DNA of 64,000 bases from Streptomyces paludis (GCF_003344965.1 NZ_CP031194.1:2604001-2668000), one strand, 5' to 3'; shown: positions 26,180-36,240, counted from the first letter of the stretch. A program made the numbers and translations. The notes: generated from the letters alone by a model not told the origin.

Positions 26180-26204
26180 GCGGGGGCCGAAGAACGGCCC
26201 CCGC
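26180..26204. terminator. Hairpin between convergent VOC and dipeptidase genes
   Basis: A 10-bp perfect GC-rich stem (gcgggggccg / cggcccccgc) with loop aagaa lies in the 67-bp gap between the two stops. It could work in both directions. Confidence 0.6.
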
Positions 26205-26226
26205 CCCCGCTCAGCCCCCGCACGGC

Positions 26227-27447
26227 TCAGCCGTCCAACGCCTCGATCGTCGCCTGCGACGGCCCCCGCGTCGCCTTCAGCGACCGCGACACATCCTCCG
26301 CCGCCCGCAGCACCCGTACCGCGTTCTGCCAGGTCAGCTTGGCCACGTCCGGTGTCGACCAGCCGCGTGCCAGCAGCTCCGCGATCAGGTTCGGATAGCC
26401 CGCCACATCCTCCAGGCCCTCCGGCGTGAACGCCGTGCCGTCGAAGTCCCCGCCGATGCCGATGTGGTCGACGCCCGCGACCTCGCGCATGTGGTCGAGA
26501 TGGTCCGCGACCGTCGACACGGTCGCGACCGGGCGCGGGCGCGCCGCCTCGAAGGCCGCGTGGACCTTCATGGCCTCGGGTGTGGTGGCGAGCGGATGCA
26601 GCCCGTGGGCACGCATGTTCTCGTCCGCCTCGTGCGTCCACTCCACCGCCTCGGGCAGGATGAACTTCGGTACGAACGTCACCATCGCGACGCCGCCGTT
26701 CCCCGGCAGCAGGGCCAGCACGTCGTCCGGCACATTGCGCGGATGGTCGCAGACCGCCCGCGCCGACGAGTGCGAGAAGATCACCGGCGCCTCGGTCACC
26801 GCGAGCGCGTCGCGCATCGTCGTGGCCGCGACATGCGAGAGGTCGACGAGCATCCCCGTACGGTTCATCTCGCGCACGACCTCGCGGCCGAACGCGGAGA
26901 GCCCGCCCACCCCCGGCTCGTCCGTCGCCGAGTCCGCCCAGCGCAGATTGTCGTTGTGCGTGAGGGTCATGTAGCGGACGCCCAGGGTGTACAGCGCCCG
27001 CAGTGTGGCCAGGGAGTTGTTGATCGAGTGGCCGCCCTCGGCGCCCATCAGCGAGGCGATCCGGCCCCGGCGGCGCGCGGCCTCCATGTCGTCCGAGGTC
27101 AGAGCGCGGGCCAGGTCGTCCGGGTAGCGGTCCAGGAGCCGGCCGACGACGTCGATCTGCTCCAGCGTCGCGCTGACCGCGTCGTCCCCGGCCATGTCGG
27201 AGCGTACGTACACGGACCAGAACTGGCCGCCGACCCCGCCGCGCCGCAGCCGGGGCAGGTCGGTGTGGAGGCGGGCGGAGGTGTCCCCGCCGATGTCGAG
27301 CCGGTCGAGGTCGTAGCGGACCTGTTCGCGCAGCGCCCACGGCAGGTCGTTGTGGCCGTCGACCACGGGGAAGTCCGCGAGCAGGGCGTGTGCTCGGTCC
27401 AGGAAGTCCCCGGCGGAACCGGCGTCCGGCGCGGCCGGCGGCGTCAC
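26227..27447 (-). CDS. Membrane-dipeptidase-type metallopeptidase (peptidase M19)
   Basis: The GTG at 27445-27447 overlaps the purE stop (GTGA), giving 406 residues. M19 zinc ligands are visible: [10 protein letters not shown] (HxD), MGAEGGHSI (bridging Glu), [10 protein letters not shown] and [11 protein letters not shown]. The C-terminal [19 protein letters not shown] is also typical. The enzyme hydrolyses dipeptides, often D-amino-acid-containing. No signal peptide is seen despite the family name. It is third in a purK-purE-dipeptidase operon with four-base overlaps. Confidence 0.92.
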   Translation of the reverse strand: MTPPAAPDAGSAGDFLDRAHALLADFPVVDGHNDLPWALREQVRYDLDRLDIGGDTSARLHTDLPRLRRGGVGGQFWSVYVRSDMAGDDAVSATLEQIDVVGRLLDRYPDDLARALTSDDMEAARRRGRIASLMGAEGGHSINNSLATLRALYTLGVRYMTLTHNDNLRWADSATDEPGVGGLSAFGREVVREMNRTGMLVDLSHVAATTMRDALAVTEAPVIFSHSSARAVCDHPRNVPDDVLALLPGNGGVAMVTFVPKFILPEAVEWTHEADENMRAHGLHPLATTPEAMKVHAAFEAARPRPVATVSTVADHLDHMREVAGVDHIGIGGDFDGTAFTPEGLEDVAGYPNLIAELLARGWSTPDVAKLTWQNAVRVLRAAEDVSRSLKATRGPSQATIEALDG

Positions 27448-27989
27448 TTGCCGAATCCGAAGTGCTCCGAGCCCTCGACCTTGGCGCGCAGCCGCTTGCC
27501 CTTCTCCGTCGCCTGGTCGTTCAGGTCCTGCTGGAACTCCCGCATCCGCTGCTGGAGTTCCGGATCGTGCGCGGCGAGGATACGGGCGGCCAGCAGCCCC
27601 GCGTTCCGCGCGCCGCCGACCGAGACCGTCGCGACCGGCACCCCGGCCGGCATCTGGACGATGGAGAGCAGCGAGTCCATGCCGTCGAGGTACTTGAGCG
27701 GTACGGGAACGCCGATCACCGGCAGCGGTGTCACCGAGGCCAGCATGCCCGGCAGATGCGCCGCGCCGCCCGCGCCCGCGATGATCGCCTTCAGGCCGCG
27801 GCCGGCCGCCCGCTCGCCGTACGCGATCATCTCGTGCGGCATCCGGTGCGCGGAGACGACATCGACCTCGTACGGGATCTCGAACTCGTGCAGGGCCGTC
27901 GCCGCGGCCTCCATGACGGGCCAGTCGGAGTCCGAGCCCATGACGACGCCGACGAGGGGCGCGTGGGGGGTGCGTGGGGAGGTGGTCAC
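27444..27989 (-). CDS. purE: N5-carboxyaminoimidazole ribonucleotide mutase
   Basis: Class I PurE converts N5-CAIR to CAIR in purine synthesis. The 181-residue protein has [13 protein letters not shown] at the substrate site, SAHRMPHEM with the catalytic histidine, and [12 protein letters not shown]. The start is GTG at 27987-27989, overlapping the purK stop by four bases. The length is standard for the octameric class I enzyme. Confidence 0.96.
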   Translation of the reverse strand: MTTSPRTPHAPLVGVVMGSDSDWPVMEAAATALHEFEIPYEVDVVSAHRMPHEMIAYGERAAGRGLKAIIAGAGGAAHLPGMLASVTPLPVIGVPVPLKYLDGMDSLLSIVQMPAGVPVATVSVGGARNAGLLAARILAAHDPELQQRMREFQQDLNDQATEKGKRLRAKVEGSEHFGFGK

Positions 27990-29125
27990 TCGGTGATCGT
28001 TCCTCGCAGGTAGCCGGCGGCGTGGCGGGCGCGCTCCAGCACCTCGTCCAGGTCGTCACCGTAGGTGTTGACATGCCCCACCTTGCGGCCGGGCTTCACG
28101 TCCTTGCCGTACATATGGATCTTGAGCTGCGGGTCCCGGGCCATGCAGTGCAGATACGCCGTGTACATGTCGGGGTAGTCGCCGCCGAGGACATTGCACA
28201 TGACCGTCCAGGGCGCGCGCGGGCGCGGGTCGCCGAGCGGCAGGTCGAGGACGGCCCGTACATGGTTGGCGAACTGCGAGGTGATCGAGCCGTCCTGGGT
28301 CCAGTGCCCGGAGTTGTGCGGGCGCATGGCCAGCTCGTTGACCAGGATGCGGCCGTCGGCCGTCTCGAACAGCTCGACCGCGAGATGGCCGACGACACCC
28401 AGCTCGGCGGCTATCCGCAGCGCGAGCTGCTGGGCCTCGCCCGCCAGCTCGTCGGAGAGTCCGGGCGCGGGCGCGATCACGGTGTCGCAGACGCCGTCGA
28501 CCTGCCGCGACTCGACCACCGGATACGCCACGGCCTGGCCGTGCGGCGAGCGGACGATATTGGCCGCCAGCTCCCGTACGAAGTCGACCTTCTCCTCGGC
28601 GAGCACCGGGACCCCGGCGCGGAACGGCGGCTCGGCCTCGGCCTCGGACCGTACGACCCACACGCCCTTGCCGTCGTACCCGCCGCGCACGGTCTTGAGG
28701 ACGACCGGGAAGCCGCCCACCTCGGCGGCGAAGGCCGCGGCGTCGGCCGGGTCCGTCACCACACGGTGGCGCGGGCAGGGGACGCCCAGTCCGCTGAGGC
28801 GGGCGCGCATCACGCCCTTGTCCTGGGCGTGCACGAGCGCGTCCGGGCCGGGGCGGACGGGGATGCCGTCGGCCTCCAGTGCCCGCAGATGCTCGATCGG
28901 TACATGTTCGTGGTCGAACGTGATCACGTCGCACCCGCGCGCGAAGTCACGCAGCGTGTCCAGGTCGCGATAGTCGCCGATGACGACATCGCTGACCACC
29001 TGGGCCGCCGAGTCCTGCGGGGTGTCGCTGAGAAGCTTGAACCTGAGGCCGAGGGGGATGCCCGCCTCGTGGGTCATACGGGCGAGCTGACCGCCGCCGA
29101 CCATGCCGACTACCGGGAACGTCAC
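27986..29125 (-). CDS. purK: N5-carboxyaminoimidazole ribonucleotide synthase
   Basis: PurK uses ATP and bicarbonate to carboxylate AIR. The GTG at 29123-29125 gives 379 residues; the longer open frame upstream is not supported. The N-terminal motif is [18 protein letters not shown], and the ATP-grasp core includes [17 protein letters not shown] and [13 protein letters not shown]. It feeds N5-CAIR to the coupled purE product. The start is within 221 bp of the divergent gtrA-like gene. Confidence 0.96.
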   Translation of the reverse strand: MTFPVVGMVGGGQLARMTHEAGIPLGLRFKLLSDTPQDSAAQVVSDVVIGDYRDLDTLRDFARGCDVITFDHEHVPIEHLRALEADGIPVRPGPDALVHAQDKGVMRARLSGLGVPCPRHRVVTDPADAAAFAAEVGGFPVVLKTVRGGYDGKGVWVVRSEAEAEPPFRAGVPVLAEEKVDFVRELAANIVRSPHGQAVAYPVVESRQVDGVCDTVIAPAPGLSDELAGEAQQLALRIAAELGVVGHLAVELFETADGRILVNELAMRPHNSGHWTQDGSITSQFANHVRAVLDLPLGDPRPRAPWTVMCNVLGGDYPDMYTAYLHCMARDPQLKIHMYGKDVKPGRKVGHVNTYGDDLDEVLERARHAAGYLRGTITE

Positions 29126-29345
29126 GCACCCAGGGTATCCGGACACCGCGGGCGGCACGTCGCGCGGTGTCCGGACCGCCCTGGCGCGGCCCGGCTCCGG
29201 GCCCCGCGCCGTACCCGCACCCGACCACCCAACGTCACCGAGCGTGACGTACGGTCGCCCAAGCGGCGGAGGAAGCCCCTGGTTAGCATGGTCCGGTACC
29301 GCCGGATCGAGTGAACTATCGAGTGAACTGGGGCTGAACGAGCAT

Positions 29346-29831
29346 ATGAGCGAACGCAGCGCACTCCGCGTGCGACTGGACCGACTCGTACGCGAGGCGG
29401 CCAAGTTCGGCGCGGTGGGCGGCGCGGGGCTGCTGGTGAATCTCCTGGTCTTCAACCTCGTCCGGCACACCACCGACCTCCCGGTGGTGCGGGCCAGTGT
29501 TCTGGCCACCGTCGTCGCGATCGCCTTCAACTACGTGGGCTTCCGCTACTTCACGTACCGGGACCGCGACAAGGGCGGACGGACCCGGGAGCTGACGCTC
29601 TTCCTCGTGTTCAGCGCGATCGGGCTGGTGATCGAGAACGGTGTCCTGTACACGGCGACATACGGGTTCGGCTGGCACTCCCCGCTCCAGAGCAATGTGT
29701 TCAAGTTCGTCGGCACCGGGATCGCGACGCTGTTCCGCTTCTGGTCGTACCGGACGTGGGTGTTCCGGGTACGGCCGGTGAAGGACGGCGAGCCCGCCGA
29801 GGAGACGGCGGAGCCGGCGGGAGTGCGCTGA
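29346..29831 (+). CDS. GtrA family membrane protein
   Basis: The ATG at 29346 gives 161 residues with four predicted membrane helices (FGAVGGAGLLVNLLVFNLV, ASVLATVVAIAFNYVGFR, LTLFLVFSAIGLVIENGV and FVGTGIATLFRFWSYRTW). RFWSYRTWVF near the end is the GtrA hallmark. Family members help flip or present polyprenyl-linked sugars for surface polysaccharides. The acidic C-terminal tail is variable. It is convergent with the sensor kinase gene. Confidence 0.9.
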   Translation: MSERSALRVRLDRLVREAAKFGAVGGAGLLVNLLVFNLVRHTTDLPVVRASVLATVVAIAFNYVGFRYFTYRDRDKGGRTRELTLFLVFSAIGLVIENGVLYTATYGFGWHSPLQSNVFKFVGTGIATLFRFWSYRTWVFRVRPVKDGEPAEETAEPAGVR

Positions 29832-29862
29832 CCGGTACGGGACGGCCCCTGAGCGGGCCGGA

Positions 29863-31137
29863 TCAGCGGACCGGGCGCTGCGGGTCGCCCGACCCCTTGC
29901 GCGTACGGGCCTCCCGGCTCAGGAACAGCGCGAAGACCGGCGGCTGCTGCTGGAGCAGCTCCAGCCGCCCGCCGTCCGCCTCCGCCAGATCGCGCGCCAC
30001 GGCGAGCCCGATACCCGTCGAGTTGCGGCCGCTGATCGTCCGCTCGAAGATCCGCGCGCCGAGGTCCGCCGGGACGCCGGGGCCCTCGTCGGTCACCTCG
30101 ATGACGGCCTGGTTGCCGGTGACACGGGTGCGCAGCGCGACCGTACCGCCGCCGTGCATCAGCGAGTTCTCGATCAGCGCGGCCAGGACCTGCGCGACCG
30201 CGCCCGGTGTGGCGACGGCGCGCATGCCGGGCCGGCCCGAGCAGACGATGGCGCGGCCCGAGCTGCGGTAGGCCGGGCGCCACTCCTCGATCTGCTGCTT
30301 GACGACCTCGTCCAGGTCGAAGGCGACGGCGGAACCGGTCCGCGGGTCGCGGGCGTTGGTGAGCAGCCGTTCGACCACATCGGTGAGCCGCTCGACCTGC
30401 GTCAGCGCGATCTGCGCCTCCTCCTTCACCGTGTCCAGGTCGTCGGTCACGGAGATCTCCTCCAGCCGCATCGACAGCGCGGTGAGCGGTGTACGGAGCT
30501 GGTGCGAGGCGTCCGCCGCGAGCCGCCGTTCCGCCGTGAGCATCCGGGCGATCCGCTCGGCGCTGGCGTCGAGCACATCCGCGACCCGGTCCAGCTCGGG
30601 CACCGCGTACCGCCGGTGCCGGGGGCGCGGGTCGCCGGAGCCGAGGCGCTCGGCGGTCTCGGCGAGATCGGTGAGCGGCGAGGCGAGCCGGTTGGCCTGG
30701 CGTACGGCGAGCAGCGCGGCGGCGACGACGGCCAGCAGCGCGACCATGCCGATGATCAGCAGCGTACGGCCGACCTCGCGGGTGACGGAGGAGCGCGTCT
30801 CCTCGACGGTGACCGTCTCGCCCTCCTCGCCCGTCGCCCGCGCGCGCAGAACGCTGCCGGTGGGCCGCTCGCCGACCTCGACGGTGGCGCGGCCGGGGAT
30901 CTCGATGCGCGCGTACCGCTTCTTGGCGACCTGCTCGGAGAGCACCTTCGCGTTGACGCGGTCGCCGCCGAGCAGCCGGCTGTCGACGATGCTGACGAGC
31001 CGCAGCGCCTCGGAGTCCACGCTCTCCTGGGCGCTGCTGCTGATCGTGCGGGTCTCCACGATGACGAGCGAGACCCCGAACACGCCGATGACGATGAGCA
31101 CCACGGCGAGCGTGGAGGTGATCAGCCGGCGGCGCAC
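29863..31137 (-). CDS. Sensor histidine kinase
   Basis: The GTG at 31135-31137 is preceded by GAGGAG; the longer open frame has no credible start. The 424-residue protein has two membrane helices (residues ~5-27 and ~125-145) around a ~95-residue extracellular sensor, then a HAMP-like linker. The H-box is ASHQLRTPLTAL and the ATP-binding boxes are ENSLMHGG, DEGPGVPAD and GIGLAVAR. It lies 41 bp after the response-regulator gene on the same strand, so they form a two-component pair. The signal is unknown. Confidence 0.92.
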   Translation of the reverse strand: MRRRLITSTLAVVLIVIGVFGVSLVIVETRTISSSAQESVDSEALRLVSIVDSRLLGGDRVNAKVLSEQVAKKRYARIEIPGRATVEVGERPTGSVLRARATGEEGETVTVEETRSSVTREVGRTLLIIGMVALLAVVAAALLAVRQANRLASPLTDLAETAERLGSGDPRPRHRRYAVPELDRVADVLDASAERIARMLTAERRLAADASHQLRTPLTALSMRLEEISVTDDLDTVKEEAQIALTQVERLTDVVERLLTNARDPRTGSAVAFDLDEVVKQQIEEWRPAYRSSGRAIVCSGRPGMRAVATPGAVAQVLAALIENSLMHGGGTVALRTRVTGNQAVIEVTDEGPGVPADLGARIFERTISGRNSTGIGLAVARDLAEADGGRLELLQQQPPVFALFLSREARTRKGSGDPQRPVR

Positions 31138-31178
31138 GGCCCACTCCTCGCGGGGGAGCCGCCTCCGAAGTCGTCCAT

Positions 31179-31856
31179 CTAACTCTTCTCGAACCGGAAG
31201 CCGACGCCCCGTACGGTCGCGATGTACCGCGGGTTGGCCGCGTCGTCGCCGAGCTTCTTGCGCAGCCAGGAGATATGCATGTCGAGCGTCTTGGTGGACG
31301 ACCACCAGGTGGTGTCCCAGACCTCGCGCATCAGCTGGTCCCGGGTGACGACCCGGCCGGCGTCCCGGACGAGCACACGCAGCAGGTCGAACTCCTTGGC
31401 GGTGAGCTGAAGCTCCTCGTCGCCCATCCACGCGCGGTGCGACTCGACGTCGATACGGACGCCGTGCGTGGCGGGGGCGGGCGTGGTGTCGGCGGCGCCG
31501 CGCCGCAGCAGCGCCCGTACCCGGGCCAGCAACTCGGCGAGCCGGAACGGCTTGGTCACGTAGTCGTCGGCGCCGGCGTCGAGGCCGACCACGGTGTCCA
31601 CCTCGTCGGCGCGGGCGGTCAGCACCAGGATCGGGATCGTGTGGCCCTCGGCGCGCAGTCTGCGAGCGACCTCCAGGCCGTCCATACCGGGCAGCCCCAG
31701 GTCGAGGACCACCAGGTCGATACCGCCCTGGAGTCCTGCGTCCAGCGCGGTCGGGCCGTCTTCACGGACCTCGACCTCGTAACCCTCCCGTCGCAGGGCG
31801 CGGGCCAGCGGCTCCGAGATGGAAGCGTCGTCCTCGGCGAGCAGTACACGGGTCAT
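31179..31856 (-). CDS. OmpR-family response regulator
   Basis: The ATG at 31854-31856 gives 225 residues. The receiver domain has the acidic pair in LLAEDDASISE, the phosphoacceptor aspartate in VVLDLGLPGMDGLE and the conserved lysine in DDYVTKPFRLAELL. The C-terminal winged helix has the recognition region TKTLDMHISWLRKKLGDD and the GVGFRFEKS end. It is transcribed before and with the histidine kinase, and is divergent from the peptide transporter gene, which is a candidate target. Confidence 0.93.
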   Translation of the reverse strand: MTRVLLAEDDASISEPLARALRREGYEVEVREDGPTALDAGLQGGIDLVVLDLGLPGMDGLEVARRLRAEGHTIPILVLTARADEVDTVVGLDAGADDYVTKPFRLAELLARVRALLRRGAADTTPAPATHGVRIDVESHRAWMGDEELQLTAKEFDLLRVLVRDAGRVVTRDQLMREVWDTTWWSSTKTLDMHISWLRKKLGDDAANPRYIATVRGVGFRFEKS

Positions 31857-32085
31857 GAGGTGATGGTAGACCGCGCGGGCCGGGGCTCGGGCGGTGTGGC
31901 TCCGGCTGCGTCCGCTGAGGCCCGAGGGGCGAGGGAGCCGGGGCACCGTATCGCTATCTGTCATGCCGTATGGTGTCAAGACGCCTGTAGTACCACTTGG
32001 GGACCTTTGGCCCGCTCAGCGCCGAAGGTCCCTTTCGCGTGATGCTGCAACGTCCCCCACACACAGAGCAAGCAAGGAACGATCC

Positions 32086-33609
32086 ATGGCGTCCAGCCTG
32101 ACGACGGACCCGCCCAGCGCGCCCGCCGGCCCCGAGAAGACCTTCTTCGGCCACCCGCGCGGGCTGGCCACCCTCTTCATGACGGAGATGTGGGAGCGCT
32201 TCAGCTTCTACGGCATGCGGGCCCTGCTCACCATCTATCTGATCTCCGGCGGTCCCGACGCCTCCAAGGGGCTCCAGGGCGGCGGCCTCGGGATGGACCT
32301 GGCCACCACCACGGCCATCTACTCCATCTATCTCTCGATGGTCTATCTGCTGGCCATGCCGGGCGGCTGGCTGGGCGACCGGGTCTGGGGCCCGCGCAAG
32401 ACCGTCACCATCGCGGCCTGCACGATCATGCTGGGCCATCTGACCCTGGCGCTGCCGGGCTCGGGCACCTTCTTCGCCGGGCTGGCGCTCGTGGCGCTCG
32501 GCTCGGGGCTGCTGAAGGCCAATATCTCCACGATGGTCGGCCAGCTCTACGACGGCCCGGACGACCCGCGCCGCGACGGCGGCTTCACCGTCTTCTACAT
32601 GGGCATCAACATCGGCGCCTTCTTCGCGCCGCTGGTCATCGGCACGGTCGGCGAAACGTACAGCTGGCACCTCGGCTTCGCCCTGGCGGCGGTCGGCATG
32701 GGCATCGGCCTGGTCACCTTCCTCGTCGGTACGCGCCATCTGAACCCGGCGAGCAGCCTCGTCCCCACCCCGCTCTCCCGCGAGGAGCGCGCCTCCTGGC
32801 TGCGCAAGGGCATGACCTGGCTGCTGATCGCGTCGGTCTTCTACGCCACCGTCGTGCTCAGCGGTCACTTCACCCTCAACTGGGCGATGGTGCCGCTCAC
32901 GCTGGCCGGGGTGGTCATCCCGGCCGGGGTACTGCTCCGTATCAAGCGGGACAAGGACCTGACGGCGGCCGAGCAGACGCGGATGTCCGGGTACATCTGG
33001 TTCTTCGTGGCCGCCGCGGTCTTCTGGATGATCTACGACCAGGGCGGCTCGACGCTCCAGGCGTTCGGGACGACGAAGTCGGCGGGCACGCTCTTCGGGC
33101 TGTCCTTCCCGACGTCCTGGTACCAGTCGCTGAACCCGGTGTTCATCATGGCGCTGGCGCCGGTGATGGCGTGGTTCTGGCTGTGGCTGAACCGGCGGGG
33201 CCAGGAGCCGACGACGGTCGTGAAGTTCGCGGCCGGTCTGGTCCTGATCGGCGTCTCGTTCTTCTTCTTCCTGGTGCCGCTGGTGATGGCGGGCGACGGG
33301 ACGCTGGTCAGCCCGATGTGGCTGGTGGGCATCTATCTGATCCAGACGGTGGGCGAGCTGTGCGTGTCGCCGGTGGGCCTCTCGGTGACCACGAAGATGG
33401 CGCCGGCCAAGTACGCGAGCCAGATGATGGGCGTGTGGTTCCTGGCGGTGACGGCGGGCGACTCGGTGACGGGGCTGCTCTCGATCGCGCAGGTGGATCT
33501 GAGCCGGTCGGGCGTGGTGGCGCTGGAGGCGCTGCTGGCGACGCTGGCGGGGGTCGCGGTGTACATGTACCGGAAGCAGGTGCGGGCGATGATGGGCGAC
33601 ATTCACTGA
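32086..33609 (+). CDS. POT-family proton-dependent oligopeptide transporter
   Basis: The ATG at 32086 gives a 507-residue major-facilitator protein with about 14 hydrophobic segments. The POT signature is in helix 1 (MTEMWERFSFYGMRALL, the ExxERFxYYG motif) and FTVFYMGINIGAF matches the second POT signature. It would import di- and tripeptides with protons. The divergent two-component system may control it. A perfect 18-bp hairpin lies 40 bp after the stop. Confidence 0.94.
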   Translation: MASSLTTDPPSAPAGPEKTFFGHPRGLATLFMTEMWERFSFYGMRALLTIYLISGGPDASKGLQGGGLGMDLATTTAIYSIYLSMVYLLAMPGGWLGDRVWGPRKTVTIAACTIMLGHLTLALPGSGTFFAGLALVALGSGLLKANISTMVGQLYDGPDDPRRDGGFTVFYMGINIGAFFAPLVIGTVGETYSWHLGFALAAVGMGIGLVTFLVGTRHLNPASSLVPTPLSREERASWLRKGMTWLLIASVFYATVVLSGHFTLNWAMVPLTLAGVVIPAGVLLRIKRDKDLTAAEQTRMSGYIWFFVAAAVFWMIYDQGGSTLQAFGTTKSAGTLFGLSFPTSWYQSLNPVFIMALAPVMAWFWLWLNRRGQEPTTVVKFAAGLVLIGVSFFFFLVPLVMAGDGTLVSPMWLVGIYLIQTVGELCVSPVGLSVTTKMAPAKYASQMMGVWFLAVTAGDSVTGLLSIAQVDLSRSGVVALEALLATLAGVAVYMYRKQVRAMMGDIH

Positions 33610-33649
33610 GCGGGGGCGGGGGCGGCTGAGGCGTACATACGTACGCGCC

Positions 33650-33691
33650 GACACCGTCACGTACGTATCTACATACGTACGTGACGGTGTC
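33650..33691. terminator. Perfect 18-bp hairpin after the peptide transporter gene
   Basis: Arms 33650-33667 and 33674-33691 are exact reverse complements with loop tctaca, and gtggtttt follows. It sits between the convergent transporter and ATPase genes. The arms end in tacgtacgta-type sequence, which is AT-rich for this genome. Confidence 0.85.
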
Positions 33692-33698
33692 CGTGGTT

Positions 33699-34187
33699 TT
33701 ACGCGGGTGCCGCCAGCTCCGCCCATACGGTCTTGCCCGTCGCGCCGGGCGCCCGGACGACGCCCCAGTCGAGGCAGAGCCGCTGGACGATGAACATTCC
33801 GTGGCCACCGGGCCGGCCGGCGCGGTGCGGGGTACGGGGCGCGGGCTGGCCGGCGCCCCGGTCGGTGACCTCCAGGCGCAGCGCCTTCGTGCCGTACGCG
33901 ACGCGCAGCCGCTCCGGGCCCTCGGCGTGCAGACAGGCGTTGGTGACCAGCTCGGAGACGACCAGCAGCACGTCCTCCGCCGCCGCCCGCCGGTCCGCGG
34001 TCGGGGCGGGCAGCCAGCCCCAGTCGTGGAGCGCCTGGCGGGTGAAGTCGCGTGCGAGCGGGACGACGCCGCTGGCACCGGACAGCACGAGCGTCCGTAC
34101 CCGTGCGCCGGGCGTGGCGGGGGCGGGGCCCGCCTCGTCCGGCTCGGGGCCGAGGTCGCCCGGCGGAGGCTGCCGGGTGGTGCTCAT
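33699..34187 (-). CDS. ATP-binding anti-sigma factor-like protein (RsbW type)
   Basis: This 162-residue protein has a GHKL ATPase fold: ELVTNACLHAEG is the N-box, LEVTDRGAGQPAP the G1 box and GHGMFIVQRL the G2 box. An ~30-residue Pro-rich N-terminus precedes it. RsbW-type proteins bind a SigB-like sigma factor and are released by an unphosphorylated STAS partner. A STAS gene lies upstream and a SigB-type sigma gene lies divergent to that, which supports the role. Confidence 0.85.
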   Translation of the reverse strand: MSTTRQPPPGDLGPEPDEAGPAPATPGARVRTLVLSGASGVVPLARDFTRQALHDWGWLPAPTADRRAAAEDVLLVVSELVTNACLHAEGPERLRVAYGTKALRLEVTDRGAGQPAPRTPHRAGRPGGHGMFIVQRLCLDWGVVRAPGATGKTVWAELAAPA

Positions 34188-34523
34188 CAGCGCTTCACCT
34201 CACCGATTCGCCAACTGTGTGGATTCCGTCAGATTCAAGTACGTACAGAGAACGCGTCAATACAGGTCGGTACAGCACATCGTGCACATCGTCATACAGC
34301 AGTCGGCGCAGAACGTGCGGCGTCCAGATTTCCATGGTCCTCCCGCGCGGCCCGCCCGGGGTCTTCTGCCCGCCCGAATCGTGACAACACCCACTTCACC
34401 GATACGGAAGGCGTGACGCAGGCAACACGGGGGGCCGCCGGGGCGGGGGAAGGCGGGGAGGGACGAGGCGGACGGGTGGGGCGCGGGCCGAACGGCGCGA
34501 GGAGAGGGCGGGGCGCGGGCAGG
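34188..34523. other. Intergenic region between the STAS and anti-sigma genes
   Basis: No gene is supported in this stretch. Short open frames are low-complexity shadows. The part near 34200-34320 is comparatively AT-rich and probably holds the promoter of the anti-sigma-like gene; I could not assign a clear -10/-35 pair. Confidence 0.4.
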
Positions 34524-34542
34524 GGGCCGGACACCGGCCCCG
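34524..34542 (-). terminator. Short GC hairpin after the STAS gene
   Basis: An exact 8-bp stem (ggggccgg / ccggcccc) with a 3-nt loop starts 2 bp beyond the STAS stop. Confidence 0.5.
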
Positions 34543-34544
34543 AT

Positions 34545-34913
34545 TCAGTCGGCCAGGGCCTCTTCGAGCGACTCGTGGACGGTGAAAACGGCGTCCGCGC
34601 CGGTGATCTCGAAGACTCTCGCGACGACAGGCAGCATTCCCGCCAAGTGGACCCCTCCCCCGGCGGCGTCCGCTTTCAGGCGGGCGCCGAGCAGCACATT
34701 GAGTCCGGTCGAATCACAGAACTCCAGTCGCGAACAGTCGATCACCAGACGGGACCGGCCCTGTTCGAGTGCCTCGTCCAGCGGGACCCGCAGCAGGTCG
34801 GCCGTATGGTGATCCAGCTCACCGGCCGCCGTCACCACCTCGCTCCGGCCCTCCGTGCGCGCCGTGACCTGGAGCCGGCCCCGGTTCGTGCTGTCGGCCG
34901 TCTGGCGGTCCAT
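34545..34913 (-). CDS. STAS-domain anti-anti-sigma factor
   Basis: The ATG at 34911-34913 gives 122 residues. The STAS fold shows EVVTAAGELDHHTADLLR, LVIDCSRLEFCDSTGLNVLL and the C-terminal VHESLEEALAD. The serine in CDSTGLN is the expected phosphorylation site. When unphosphorylated it should sequester the RsbW-like ATPase and free the sigma factor encoded divergently at 35176. Confidence 0.92.
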   Translation of the reverse strand: MDRQTADSTNRGRLQVTARTEGRSEVVTAAGELDHHTADLLRVPLDEALEQGRSRLVIDCSRLEFCDSTGLNVLLGARLKADAAGGGVHLAGMLPVVARVFEITGADAVFTVHESLEEALAD

Positions 34914-35175
34914 GCCCGTCCCTCTTCGCCGTGTCGTCCCGTGGTCACCACAAATGGATGACGTCCGCCGAACATTACGCCTTTCACCCGCCGACCGGTA
35001 CTCAAACTCCCCTACATTACGGGCATAGCGCACAAATCGCACTTGCAAGTGGCTGCTTATAGCGGGTAGGGCTAGTAGGGACACATCCGACCGCGACCGG
35101 CTTTGGAGGCGCCGCAAACCGCAGCAACGCGCATCGGCACCGGCAGCCATATGCCGCTACGTATGGAGGAGACCC

Positions 35176-36144
35176 ATGTCACCCCGGCTCGACGAACCGC
35201 GTACCCCGCACGCGCCGTCGGCAACTCCCCCCGCCCCTTCTGAGCAACTCTCCGCCGTCTCCACCGTCTCCACCGCTCCTGCCCCGGACGGCCACGACGG
35301 CCACGACAACCTGAACGGCCTGACCGGCCTGGACGGCCTGCCCGAGATCCCGCAGTTCGACAAAGTCAACGCGGTAGACGCCCGGGCGCTGTCGAAGACT
35401 CTCTTCGCCCGTCTCGCCACCCTCGAAGAGGGCACGCACGAGCACGCGTACGTCCGTAACACCCTGGTCGAACTGAACCTCGCCCTGGTGAAGTTCGCGG
35501 CGTCCCGGTTCCGCTCCCGCAGCGAGCCGATGGAGGACATCGTCCAGGTCGGCACGATCGGCCTGATCAAGGCCATCGACCGGTTCGAGCTGAGCCGGGG
35601 CGTCGAGTTCCCCACCTTCGCGATGCCGACCATCATCGGCGAGATCAAGCGTTTCTTCCGCGACACGTCGTGGTCGGTACGGGTCCCGCGCCGGCTCCAG
35701 GAACTCCGTATCGACCTCGCCAAGGCCGGCGACGAACTGGCCCAGCAGCTCGACCGCGCGCCGACCGTCGGTGAACTCGCGGACCGGCTCGGCCTCACGC
35801 ACGACGAGGTGGTCGAGGGCCTGACCGCGAGCAACGCGTACACCGCCAGCTCTCTGGACGCCCAGCCCACGGACAGCGACGGGGACGGGAACGGCGAGAA
35901 CGCGCTCGCGGACCGGATCGGGTACGAGGACCACGGACTTGAGGGCATCGAGTACGTCGAGTCGCTGAAGCCGCTGATCGCGGGCCTGCCGTCGCGGGAC
36001 CGCAAGATCCTCTCGCTGCGGTTCGTGGCGAACATGACGCAGTCGGAGATCGGCGAGGAGCTGAACCTCTCGCAGATGCATGTGTCGCGGCTGCTGTCGC
36101 GGACGCTGCGGACGCTGCGCAGGGGTCTGACGCTGGAGGAATGA
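35176..36144 (+). CDS. SigB/SigF/SigG-type RNA polymerase sigma factor
   Basis: This 322-residue sigma factor has a ~65-residue Pro/Asp-rich N-terminus, then region 2 (EDIVQVGTIGLIKAIDRFE), region 3 (VPRRLQELRIDLAKAGDEL) and region 4 (LSQMHVSRLLSRTLRTLRRG). The family controls stress and developmental genes in Streptomyces. The adjacent STAS and RsbW-like genes on the other strand complete a partner-switching module; the arrangement resembles the S. coelicolor sigI locus, but I do not assign the name. The start ATG at 35176 follows GGAGGAG. Confidence 0.93.
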   Translation: MSPRLDEPRTPHAPSATPPAPSEQLSAVSTVSTAPAPDGHDGHDNLNGLTGLDGLPEIPQFDKVNAVDARALSKTLFARLATLEEGTHEHAYVRNTLVELNLALVKFAASRFRSRSEPMEDIVQVGTIGLIKAIDRFELSRGVEFPTFAMPTIIGEIKRFFRDTSWSVRVPRRLQELRIDLAKAGDELAQQLDRAPTVGELADRLGLTHDEVVEGLTASNAYTASSLDAQPTDSDGDGNGENALADRIGYEDHGLEGIEYVESLKPLIAGLPSRDRKILSLRFVANMTQSEIGEELNLSQMHVSRLLSRTLRTLRRGLTLEE

Positions 36145-36181
36145 GCGCGGGCGACTGCACCACAGACGGCCGATTCACCCG

Positions 36182-36216
36182 CGCGCCCGCCCCGGAGGAG
36201 CATCGGGGCGGGCGCG
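36182..36216. terminator. Hairpin between convergent sigma factor and EEP genes
   Basis: Arms 36182-36194 and 36204-36216 form an exact 13-bp GC stem with a 9-nt loop in the 96-bp gap. Confidence 0.75.
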
Positions 36217-36240
36217 GGCGTTGGGTAACCGGGCGCCTGA

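Noticed and set aside
34292..34534. 80-codon minus-strand frame between the STAS and anti-sigma genes
   Set aside because: Pro/Ala/Arg low-complexity translation without motif or ribosome site.
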